Shown here piece after piece: positions 1 to 5,924 of a DNA stretch of 9,546 nt. The position numbers and the translations under genes are program-made. Under the pieces are notes generated by a model. The model saw only the letters and a program-made list of their open reading frames with translations, did not search any database and was not told the DNA's origin. Each line of letters starts with the position of its first letter. Position 1 is the stretch's first letter. The DNA is from Planococcaceae bacterium UBA3370 (GTDB lineage Bacteria; Bacillota; Bacilli; Bacillales_A; Planococcaceae), in the NCBI GenBank assembly GCA_002360295.1, contig DEQI01000335.1, forward strand, positions 1-9,546, read 5' to 3'.

Positions 1-596
1 ATTAACCCGATAAACATACCTACTGCAGCAATTGCAAAGCCGACATGGAAATTCGTTGCATCTGAAACAGCACCTACGATTAATGGAGCTAAAAATGCAC
101 CCATATTAATCCCCATAACAAAAATGCTGAAACCTGCATCTCGACGAGCATCAGTTGCGGCATACAAATCACCTACAACTGAAGATACGTTTGGTTTTAA
201 TAACCCTGTACCAATTACTATAAAGAACATCGATACAAATAGCATTGTTACGCCACCAGGAAGTGACAGAACAATATGACCCATCATGATCATTATACCA
301 CCGTAGAATACCGCCTTTTGCGTACCCCATACGCGGTCAGCTAACCAACCACCGATAATTCCAGACATATAAACTAACGATCCGTAAATCGCCATTATTG
401 AGTTCGCAGTTACACGATCTAATCCGAGCCCACCTTCATGTAATTCGTAATACATGAAGAAGATAAGAATGGCACGCATTCCGTAATATGAGAAGCGTTC
501 CCAAAATTCTGTAAAGAATAATGTGAACAAACCTTTTGGATGTCCGAAAAATCCTTTTTGAGGCACGGATTTGACTATTTCATCTTTGTTTAACAT
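1..596 (-). CDS. dtpT: Di/tripeptide:proton symporter, POT/PTR2 family, N-terminal part (partial)
   Basis: Imports di- and tripeptides across the cytoplasmic membrane using the proton gradient. Only the first 198 codons are in the window (POT proteins are usually about 450-500 aa); the rest lies beyond position 1. The start at 594-596 follows a purine-rich GGAAGAGGG site. Visible family marks are the ExxER motif at residues 30-34 ([10 protein letters not shown]), which couples protons to peptide in POT transporters, the MFS loop motif [10 protein letters not shown] at 82-91, the conserved TM4 lysine in GTGLLKPN (K134), and the PTR2-type signature around 150-165 ([13 protein letters not shown]). 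Hydrophobic segments alternate as in the first half of a 12- to 14-TM carrier. The leader just before the start is strongly A-rich in the transcript. No partner gene is visible. The family call is firm; the substrate name is inferred from the closest characterised relatives. Confidence 0.85.
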   Translation of the reverse strand, partial: MLNKDEIVKSVPQKGFFGHPKGLFTLFFTEFWERFSYYGMRAILIFFMYYELHEGGLGLDRVTANSIMAIYGSLVYMSGIIGGWLADRVWGTQKAVFYGGIMIMMGHIVLSLPGGVTMLFVSMFFIVIGTGLLKPNVSSVVGDLYAATDARRDAGFSIFVMGINMGAFLAPLIVGAVSDATNFHVGFAIAAVGMFIGL

Positions 597-885
597 AAAA
601 TACCCTCTTCCGTTTTTATTTTTTTATTTTTTCATTTTACTGACAATTAACAATACAATCCTTCAATCGTCAGACAACTTACTTCAATACATTAAAGCAT
701 GAAAAAAGTTTTTTCAACCCTTTTAAAAAATGTTAAAAATTTTAGTATTTTTTTATTATTCATACTATTTTAGCCTGATTATTACTATTTAGAGAAAGGT
801 GTCGTTATATGAATTAAAGAAAATTGTCGCTACACACAACGTATTTATTATGTCATTCTACCTCTTATTAATGTGTAATTAGGAA

Positions 886-922
886 AGAAAAATGTCCTGT
901 AAGCATCTCACTTACAGGACAT
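886..922 (-). terminator. Perfect 12-bp hairpin with U-rich tail (minus strand)
   Basis: ATGTCCTGTAAG at 892-903 pairs perfectly with its complement at 911-922 around a 7-nt loop. On the minus strand the stem is followed by TTTTTCTTTCC, giving an intrinsic-terminator shape; the plus-strand side has no T run. It lies about 130 bp beyond the hflX stop, after another hairpin, and about 300 bp before the transporter start. It could be a second hflX terminator, the end of a short RNA, or an attenuator in a long transporter leader. Confidence 0.65.
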
Positions 923-1014
923 ATATGGATCTATTAATAAAATTTACATTTAAATGTTTTTTCTTTTTTTGTCACTAAATGCTTTTTAGCTTAAATATTT
1001 CCTTATTGATATTA

Positions 1015-1044
1015 AAGAAGCGTCTGCAATACTCATTTGCAGAC
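1015..1044 (-). terminator. Terminator-like hairpin just after hflX
   Basis: GTCTGCAA at 1022-1029 pairs with TTGCAGAC at 1037-1044 over a 7-nt loop. On the minus strand the stem starts 9 nt beyond the hflX stop codon and is followed by a weak U tract (GCTTCTTTAAT). The position fits an intrinsic terminator for hflX, although the 8-bp stem and interrupted U run suggest partial efficiency. Confidence 0.6.
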
Positions 1045-1053
1045 ACCCCTTTA

Positions 1054-2340
1054 TTATTTCACGATATATCGTTCATATTTTTTAAAATCTGCTTCTTTTA
1101 GTTCTAAGGAAAGTAATGTACCTTGTTCCTCATAACTTGTCGATTGGATTGTTGCATGCTCATTTAAATACGACACAACCGCACCAGCTTCATACGGTAT
1201 GAGCATTTCACATTGTATATAGTCTGAAAATATAGCTGTGCGAATTAATTGTAGCAACTCATCAAGACCAACACCTTCTTTAGCAGCTATCCAAATATTA
1301 TCTCCGCTAACTAGAGGATATTCTACTCCGGCTAAATCCGATTTATTATAGACGTATATTGTTGGGATATCTTCTACACCAACTGCCTTTAATGTCTCAT
1401 TCGTTACATCCATCATAAAGCTATATTCTTCATTCGAAACATCCACAACATGCAGGAGTAAATCTGCTTCTCGTGCTTCTTCTAGAGTTGAACGGAACGC
1501 CTTTACTAAATGGTGTGGCAGCTTGCTAACAAATCCAACTGTATCTGTTAGTAAAAATGACTTATTATCCTCAAGCTCTATATTACGTACGGATGTTTCA
1601 AGCGTAGCAAATAACATGTTTTTTTCAAACACTTGTTTCGACTCTTCTTGTCCCATTTTCCGCAATAGCTGATTCATAATAGTTGATTTACCAGCATTCG
1701 TATAGCCAACAATCGATACAACAGGTACAGCATTTTTTCGGCGTTGTTTTCGCTGAGTCTCACGTTGAGCTTGTACATGTTCTAAATCACGACGTAGCTT
1801 AGCTATTTGATCTTCTATTTTTCGACGATCAAGCTCTAGCTTTGTTTCACCTGCACCACGGTTTTTAAAGCCTCCACCTGTCCCACCTCCTTGACGGGAT
1901 AACGATGCATGAAGACCGACTAAACGTGGTAGCATGTATTGGTATTGAGCTAGCTCAACTTGCATCTGCGCCTCACGCGTTTTAGCACGACGACCGAAAA
2001 TATCTAAAATGAGCATTGTACGGTCAATGACTTTACACTCAAGATCCCGTTCTAAATTGCGTATTTGAGAGGGTGATAACTCATCATTAAAAATGACAAT
2101 ATTTGCATCTGTTTCTTCATAAAACGCCTTAATTTCCTCGATTTTACCAGTCCCTACATAATGAGAGGGTGTGACACGTTCTAAATTTTGTGTTACTACT
2201 CCGACTACCTCAACACTTAAAGCTTCTGCTAAATTTGCAAGCTCTTCCATTGAGTAATCAAAATGCGAATCATTTTTTAAATTAACGCCCACTAAAATGC
2301 CGCGCTCTTGTAATGTTTCAATATCTTTTAATGTATTCAT
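1054..2340 (-). CDS. hflX: Ribosome-associated GTPase HflX
   Basis: HflX binds ribosomes and uses GTP hydrolysis to split stalled or heat-damaged 70S ribosomes; some relatives contribute to macrolide/lincosamide tolerance. The 428-aa protein has the full family layout. An N-terminal HflX domain occupies about 15-115, and the glycine-rich linker GGGTGGGFKNRGAGE spans 151-165, followed by ExDRR and a charged coiled-coil helix at 170-203. The G domain starts at about 205: G1 GYTNAGKST (212-220), G2 region ATLETS (245-250), G3 DTVGF (266-270), G4 NKSD (332-335) and a G5-like AAK (352-354) where SAK is usual. A C-terminal domain follows from about 375. GGAGG lies 7 nt before the start. A second, out-of-frame ATG (2342-2344) sits just upstream and opens only a very short frame. 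The gene is divergent from the methyltransferase gene and appears monocistronic. This looks like the housekeeping HflX; nothing visible marks it as a resistance variant. Confidence 0.96.
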   Translation of the reverse strand: MNTLKDIETLQERGILVGVNLKNDSHFDYSMEELANLAEALSVEVVGVVTQNLERVTPSHYVGTGKIEEIKAFYEETDANIVIFNDELSPSQIRNLERDLECKVIDRTMLILDIFGRRAKTREAQMQVELAQYQYMLPRLVGLHASLSRQGGGTGGGFKNRGAGETKLELDRRKIEDQIAKLRRDLEHVQAQRETQRKQRRKNAVPVVSIVGYTNAGKSTIMNQLLRKMGQEESKQVFEKNMLFATLETSVRNIELEDNKSFLLTDTVGFVSKLPHHLVKAFRSTLEEAREADLLLHVVDVSNEEYSFMMDVTNETLKAVGVEDIPTIYVYNKSDLAGVEYPLVSGDNIWIAAKEGVGLDELLQLIRTAIFSDYIQCEMLIPYEAGAVVSYLNEHATIQSTSYEEQGTLLSLELKEADFKKYERYIVK

Positions 2341-2371
2341 TCATTCGCCTCCGAAGCGGATAATTGGCTTT

Positions 2372-2401
2372 ATCGTAACATATAAAAAGCTCTTGCTACA
2401 A
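2372..2401 (-). promoter_or_regulatory. Candidate sigma-A promoter for hflX (extended -10)
   Basis: On the minus strand, TTGTAG (2396-2401) is separated by 18 bp from TACGAT (2372-2377), preceded by TG at the extended -10 position (TGTTACGAT). Transcription would start near 2365, giving a leader of about 25 nt that contains the GGAGG ribosome site. The -35 match is weak; the extended -10 element carries the call. Confidence 0.45.
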
Positions 2402-2509
2402 ACTAACAAAGACTTTGATTTCCGTTCTGCCTCGTGTCTTCCTGGTGGAGTCCTATAAGCCGCTAGCACCCTAGATGACAGACTGTCTCCACTACAATAA
2501 CAAGAGCTT
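2387..2509. repeat. Probable decayed copy of a Bacillaceae interspersed repeat
   Basis: The block is bounded by a perfect 9-bp inverted repeat, AAGCTCTTG (2387-2395) and CAAGAGCTT (2501-2509). It contains a nested GTGGAG/CTCCAC pair (2445-2450 and 2487-2492) and a small CTAG/CTAG hairpin. Read on the minus strand it has TGTAGTGGAGAC near one end and ACGGAAATCAAAG near the other. These are reminiscent of the short non-coding repeats (roughly 120-150 bp, ending in GGAAATCAA) that I recall as scattered in Bacillus and Lysinibacillus genomes. It is locally more GC-rich than its surroundings. The repeat identity is from memory; the inverted repeats are seen directly. The alternative is a structured leader of hflX. 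Confidence 0.5.
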
Positions 2510-2583
2510 AAATTCATACTAATCCCAATAATGTGTAAGCAATTAGCGTATAGTGACCGATGCAATATATAGCACCCCCACTT

Positions 2584-2612
2584 TTGGTAATGAACCTTAT
2601 ATATGTTACACT
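2584..2612 (+). promoter_or_regulatory. Sigma-A promoter of the methyltransferase gene
   Basis: TTGGTA (2584-2589), a 17-bp spacer and TACACT (2607-2612) preceded by TG at the extended -10 position (TGTTACACT). Transcription would start near 2619, leaving a leader of about 30 nt before the gene, with AGAAGG at 2637-2642 eight bases from the ATG. Confidence 0.6.
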
Positions 2613-2650
2613 ACTGTTAATTAATTTTATCTAAAAAGAAGGTTATATAC

Positions 2651-3811
2651 ATGGAATTTCAACAGATGAAAGAACAGTTTTTATCGTTGCTACAATCAAA
2701 AAATTTAGTACATGCGACTATTAGTCAACCGAGACAAAAGTCAAATGAGTTAAAACGTGTCAAACTAAAGCCCATTAATTTAAAGGGACGTTATACGATA
2801 CAAATCGAATATCAATATGAGCGAATTTTAAAGCATGAAAATATTCCACTTGAAAACTTTGATCATCACTTCGCATTATTATTAGAGCAATTCCGTCAAG
2901 TTCATGCCGTTTTTACTGATCAGACCGTTCAAATTCAATTATCAAAAAAGAATAAAGTGTTATGGAAAAACGATAACTTATTAGTACCAAAACAAGTCGA
3001 TTTATCACATAATCGTAAAAAGCAATACTTACTTGATGATTCAACGCCACACCCATTCCTTATTCGTCTCGGTGTGCAATCAGAAGACGGCAAAATAAAA
3101 AAGCAAAAATACGATAAGTTTAAGCAAATTAATCGTTTTGTTGAATTTATCGACGATTCGCTACAGTATTTACCTACAGATCGCCCAATAAGAATTCTTG
3201 ATTTTGGTTCAGGGAAATCCTATTTGACCTTCGCACTATACCATTATTTAAAAATTGAAAAAGGATTAGATATTCATGTGACAGGTCTAGACTTAAAAAA
3301 AGAAGTCATTGAAGAATGTAATCGTATTGCAGAAGATCTAAAGTATGACCACTTAGAATTTTTAGTAGGAGACATTAACGATTATAACGATGAAACATCT
3401 GTAGATATGGTCGTGACATTACATGCTTGTGATGTTGCAACTGATATGGCACTAGCGCGCGCAGTCAAATGGGGAGCAAAAGTAATATTAAGCGTCCCAT
3501 GTTGTCAACACGAGCTGAATCGTCAATTGGATGCACCTGCACTTGATGTGATGTTACAGCATGGACTCATCCGAGAGCGTTTTGCATCACTCGCAACTGA
3601 CTCCATTCGAGCCCAAATTTTATCTCTTGTAGGTTACGAAACACAGATACTTGAGTTTATTGATATGGAAAATACACCGAAAAATATATTAATTCGAGCT
3701 TACTTCACAGGAAAAAAGGCGACACAAGAAGAACGTGAAAAATATGATGCATTCATAGCCTTCTTACATGCGAACCCATTTTTACAAAACGAATTAAAGC
3801 ATTACTTATAA
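2651..3811 (+). CDS. SAM-dependent methyltransferase, METTL25/RRNAD1-like (Methyltransf_32 type)
   Basis: This is predicted to transfer methyl groups from S-adenosylmethionine; the substrate is not known. The 386-aa protein has an N-terminal domain of unknown role (about 1-125) and a class I Rossmann methyltransferase domain (about 150-350). Motif I is DFGSGKS (184-190), the ribose-binding acidic residue is in GLDLK (212-216, D214), and GDINDY (240-245) holds the likely adenine-contacting acid. The motifs LHACD (257-261), VPCCQHE (282-288) and NTPKN (341-345) resemble those of the METTL25/RRNAD1 group (Pfam Methyltransf_32), where a paired Cys-Cys follows strand 5. The conserved run KYDKFKQINRF (153-163) precedes the fold. 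The gene is monocistronic with its own promoter and a strong terminator. Divergence from hflX may be coincidental, though an RNA or translation target would fit the neighbour. The family call is good; the substrate is unknown. Confidence 0.8.
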   Translation: MEFQQMKEQFLSLLQSKNLVHATISQPRQKSNELKRVKLKPINLKGRYTIQIEYQYERILKHENIPLENFDHHFALLLEQFRQVHAVFTDQTVQIQLSKKNKVLWKNDNLLVPKQVDLSHNRKKQYLLDDSTPHPFLIRLGVQSEDGKIKKQKYDKFKQINRFVEFIDDSLQYLPTDRPIRILDFGSGKSYLTFALYHYLKIEKGLDIHVTGLDLKKEVIEECNRIAEDLKYDHLEFLVGDINDYNDETSVDMVVTLHACDVATDMALARAVKWGAKVILSVPCCQHELNRQLDAPALDVMLQHGLIRERFASLATDSIRAQILSLVGYETQILEFIDMENTPKNILIRAYFTGKKATQEEREKYDAFIAFLHANPFLQNELKHYL

Positions 3812-3812
3812 C

Positions 3813-3863
3813 AACAAACTGTCCTATAGGAAAGAAATTTCTATTAGGATGGTTTGTTTCTTT
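3813..3863 (+). terminator. Intrinsic terminator of the methyltransferase gene
   Basis: A long imperfect stem begins two bases after the stop codon. The left arm (3813-3832) pairs with 3838-3858, including two G-U pairs and one bulged base (3844), around the loop AGAAA. The stem is followed by TTTCTTTATG. Outer pairs are ACAAAC with GTTTGT and inner ones TCCTA with TAGGA. Confidence 0.85.
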
Positions 3864-4064
3864 ATGTCACTATAGTTTTTGTTGCTAGTTTAAACAACTT
3901 ATTCTCATGTCAAAATAGTAATTTTATCCTTGTTTTATCATAAAATAACTAGACTTACTAATTGAAAAGTTTTAAAAAGACGCAATTGTGAACAAAGTTT
4001 ATATTACAAAAATGTAAAGATTGTTAATATCAATAGAAAAACTATGTTGATTTTTATAAGTTTT
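3864..4064. other. AT-rich upstream region of the phosphate-transport operon
   Basis: No gene is supported here. The region has two small palindromes, TTTTAT-C-ATAAAA (3933-3945) and TTACA-AAAA-TGTAA (4004-4017), either of which could be chance in such AT-rich sequence. It precedes the extended -10 element of the operon and may hold regulatory sites, but none can be named with confidence. Confidence 0.4.
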
Positions 4065-4073
4065 TGTTATGAT
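4044..4073 (+). promoter_or_regulatory. Candidate promoter of the DUF47-pit operon (extended -10)
   Basis: TATGAT at 4068-4073 is preceded by TG at 4065-4066, giving the extended element TGTTATGAT. Upstream, ATGTTG (4044-4049, 18-bp spacer) or TTGATT (4047-4052, 15-bp spacer) could serve as a weak -35. Transcription would begin near 4080, about 50 nt before the start codon. This also argues against starting the DUF47 gene at the in-frame ATG at 4044. Confidence 0.5.
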
Positions 4074-4130
4074 GATAAAGTTAAATTATCATCAACTATT
4101 AAATTTTTTTTACATTTTAGGAGGCAATCC

Positions 4131-4751
4131 ATGTTCAGTTCAAAAAAATCAGACCCATTTTTCTCAGCGTTGCACAAAATAGCTGAAAATGTACAGGAGG
4201 CTGTTCATTACGCTAACGATTATCGAATTGAAACAGTGGCGGACTTAAAAGAAATTAGTATTCGTATGAAGGAATACGAAACGGCTGGAGATAAGTTAAT
4301 TCATGAATTAATTGTCATGTTAAACAAATCATTTATGACACCTATTGAACGAGAGGATATTTTAGCATTAGCAAACTGTATGGACGATGTATTAGATGGT
4401 GCAGAAGGTTGTATTGCTCATTTTGAAATGTTCTCGTTTACAGAAATCGATCAATCCATGCGTGATTTCTTAGGTTATATTACGAAATCTGCTGATGAAA
4501 TTGTGAAAGCGATGGATCTATTAATTAAAAAAGATTTAATTGGTATGCGCCAAAACTCTATTCTTATTAAAGATTATGAACGTGAATGCGATGAAGTGTT
4601 ACGTACTTCTATTAAACAATTGTTCTATAACGAAAAAGACCCTATTCGACTAATTAAGTTTAAGGACATTTATGAACAATTAGAAGAGATTGCTGACTAC
4701 TGTCAAAATGTAGCCAATACAATTGAAACGATCATTATGCGTAACGCGTAA
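4131..4751 (+). CDS. DUF47 / PhoU-like Pit-accessory protein (YkaA type)
   Basis: A cytoplasmic, all-helical protein of 206 aa, the usual length of the DUF47 (UPF0111) family, which shares the PhoU fold and is usually encoded next to a Pit transporter. It is thought to modulate phosphate uptake through Pit. PhoU-type E/D-x3-D metal-binding motifs are visible at E50-D54, D85-D89, E150-D154 and E185-D189, and TPIEREDI (70-77) is typical of the family. The ATG at 4131 is preferred because AGGAGG lies 6 nt before it and family members begin close to this point. An in-frame upstream ATG at 4044 would add a low-complexity 29-aa leader that overlaps the candidate promoter. The stop is 17 bp before the pit start, so the two genes are almost certainly co-transcribed. 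The homologous pair in B. subtilis is ykaA-pit. Confidence 0.9.
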   Translation: MFSSKKSDPFFSALHKIAENVQEAVHYANDYRIETVADLKEISIRMKEYETAGDKLIHELIVMLNKSFMTPIEREDILALANCMDDVLDGAEGCIAHFEMFSFTEIDQSMRDFLGYITKSADEIVKAMDLLIKKDLIGMRQNSILIKDYERECDEVLRTSIKQLFYNEKDPIRLIKFKDIYEQLEEIADYCQNVANTIETIIMRNA

Positions 4752-4768
4752 GAGCAGGAGAAATTATA

Positions 4769-5785
4769 ATGGATACAATATTCCTCATTACAATACTAGT
4801 CGTTATTTTTGCATTAGGATTTGACTTTATTAACGGCTTCCATGATACAGCAAATGCCATCGCTACATCTGTATCAACACGAGCATTACCACCCCGTGTC
4901 GCTGTTTTAATGGCAGCTTGTATGAACTTTTTAGGTGCTATTACATTTGTTGGAGTAGCTAAAGCGATTGCAAGTGATATCGTTGACCCGTTCGCATTAT
5001 CAACTCCCGAAGAACCGCTTGTTGGTTCAGTTGTTATTTTAGCAGCTCTATGTTCAGCGATTACATGGAACATACTTACTTGGTATTATGGTATTCCATC
5101 AAGCTCGTCACATACATTAATTGGTTCGATTGCAGGTGCTGCAGTTGCTGCTGCAGGATTTGATATTTTAAACTACAAAGGTTTCACTAAAATTTTAGAG
5201 GCGTTAATTTTCTCGCCATTCATTGCACTTGCTGCTGGTTTTATCATGATGTCATTATTTAAAGTTATTTTTAAAAACATGAATCTTTATAAAACAAATA
5301 AAGGCTTCCGTACGATGCAAATTGGTACGGCTGCTTTGCAAGCATTTACACACGGTACAAATGATGCGCAAAAAGCAATGGGTATTATTACAATGGCTTT
5401 AATCGCTGGTGGTTTACAATCAACGGATGAAGTACAAGGGTGGGTACGTATTGCCTGTGCCCTAGCAATGGGATTAGGTACTTCTATTGGTGGTTATAAA
5501 ATCATTAAAACAGTTGGCGGTAAAATTATGAAAATCCGTCCTGTTAATGGTGCAGCTGCAGACTTAGCTTCAGCTTCGGTTATTTTTGGAGCAACACTTA
5601 TCCATTTACCTGTATCTACTACTCATGTTATTTCATCTGCTATTATGGGTGTTGGTACAGCTCAACGTGTAAAAGGGGTAAAATGGGGTACTGCACGTAA
5701 AATCGTTATGACTTGGATCATTACAATGCCAATTTCAGCTGTCATTTCGGCTGCTTTCTATGTCATATTAAATATGATCTTTTAA
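4769..5785 (+). CDS. pit: Low-affinity inorganic phosphate transporter, PiT family
   Basis: Imports phosphate, typically as a metal-phosphate complex with protons, across the cytoplasmic membrane. The 338-aa length matches short bacterial Pit proteins such as B. subtilis Pit (YkaB). The protein is almost wholly hydrophobic, with about 10 membrane segments and an inverted duplication. The two PiT signature copies are visible: NGFHDTANAIATS (22-34) in the first half and HGTNDAQKAMG (195-205) in the second. Each is followed by its partner loop, GIPSSSSHTLIG (108-119) and LPVSTTHVISSAIMG (280-294). GCAGGAG lies 8 nt before the ATG. It is the second gene of an operon with the DUF47 protein and is followed at once by a strong terminator. 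No Pho-box arrangement is clear upstream, consistent with constitutive low-affinity uptake. Confidence 0.95.
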   Translation: MDTIFLITILVVIFALGFDFINGFHDTANAIATSVSTRALPPRVAVLMAACMNFLGAITFVGVAKAIASDIVDPFALSTPEEPLVGSVVILAALCSAITWNILTWYYGIPSSSSHTLIGSIAGAAVAAAGFDILNYKGFTKILEALIFSPFIALAAGFIMMSLFKVIFKNMNLYKTNKGFRTMQIGTAALQAFTHGTNDAQKAMGIITMALIAGGLQSTDEVQGWVRIACALAMGLGTSIGGYKIIKTVGGKIMKIRPVNGAAADLASASVIFGATLIHLPVSTTHVISSAIMGVGTAQRVKGVKWGTARKIVMTWIITMPISAVISAAFYVILNMIF

Positions 5786-5792
5786 AATTTTT

Positions 5793-5825
5793 AATCCGGG
5801 TTACTGCTGTAACTCGGATTTTTTT
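5793..5825 (+). terminator. Intrinsic terminator of the DUF47-pit operon
   Basis: AATCCGGGTTAC (5793-5804) pairs with GTAACTCGGATT (5809-5820) through 12 bp, including one G-U pair, over a TGCT loop. A run of seven T follows. It starts 7 bp after the pit stop codon. Confidence 0.93.
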
Positions 5826-5830
5826 AACAT

Positions 5831-5859
5831 GATTAAATAGAAATCCTTTACACTATAAT
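5831..5859 (+). promoter_or_regulatory. Candidate promoter of the MMPL transporter gene
   Basis: A perfect -10 box TATAAT lies at 5854-5859. The -35 position 17 bp upstream reads GATTAA (5831-5836), a poor match. The predicted start of transcription is near 5866, about 60 nt before the gene. A 7-bp inverted repeat overlaps the start site and could allow repressor control. Confidence 0.5.
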
Positions 5860-5895
5860 GAGAAGCTCCTAAACAAGTGAAAAGCTAATTCTCAT
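5858..5895. promoter_or_regulatory. Inverted repeat over the MMPL transcription start
   Basis: ATGAGAA (5858-5864) is repeated inverted as TTCTCAT (5889-5895), with an inner GCT/AGC match extending the arms across a 3-nt bulge. The left arm overlaps the last bases of the -10 box, so it is more likely a DNA operator than a transcript hairpin. No cognate regulator gene is in the window. Confidence 0.3.
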
Positions 5896-5924
5896 ATAAA
5901 TTATATAAATAGAAAGGTGGCAGT

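Larger units (their letters stand above)
597..1053. other. Intergenic region between hflX and the peptide transporter gene
   Basis: This is 457 bp of very AT-rich sequence with no credible gene on either strand. It holds two minus-strand terminator-like hairpins (1022-1044 and 892-922), which are listed separately. An A6/T6 palindrome, TGAAAAAA-G-TTTTTTCA, lies at 700-716. No convincing sigma-A promoter for the transporter gene was found. The best candidate reads TTGAAA, 17 bp, TAATGT on the minus strand across roughly 688-716, and its -10 box is poor. Confidence 0.6.

Noticed and set aside
811..825. A CodY-box-like 15-mer (AATTTTCTTTAATTC on the minus strand) upstream of the peptide transporter
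   Set aside because: Four mismatches to the AATTTTCWGAAAATT consensus and no firm promoter next to it; too weak in this base composition.
2341..2565. A 74-codon minus-strand frame with a TTG start, ending in TGA just before the hflX ATG
   Set aside because: It runs through the repeat-like block and the hflX promoter, has no recognisable protein character, and begins at TTG. The GGGGGTG before it is probably chance.
3933..3945. Palindrome TTTTAT-C-ATAAAA upstream of the phosphate operon
   Set aside because: Pure A/T arms around one C in an AT-rich stretch, far from the candidate promoter; readily explained by chance.
4013..4027. Two TT(A/T)ACA-like hexamers on the minus strand, considered as a PhoP (Pho box) site for the pit operon
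   Set aside because: Only two hexamers, 3 bp apart, on the strand opposite to the operon, in very AT-rich sequence. Low-affinity pit operons are not expected to need Pho control.
4044..4130. Upstream in-frame ATG extending the DUF47 protein by 29 residues
   Set aside because: It overlaps the extended -10 element, lacks a ribosome site, and family members start near 4131 where AGGAGG is ideally placed.
4735..5073. A 112-codon minus-strand frame opposite pit
   Set aside because: It is the antisense shadow of the pit gene, with no ribosome site or protein-like pattern.
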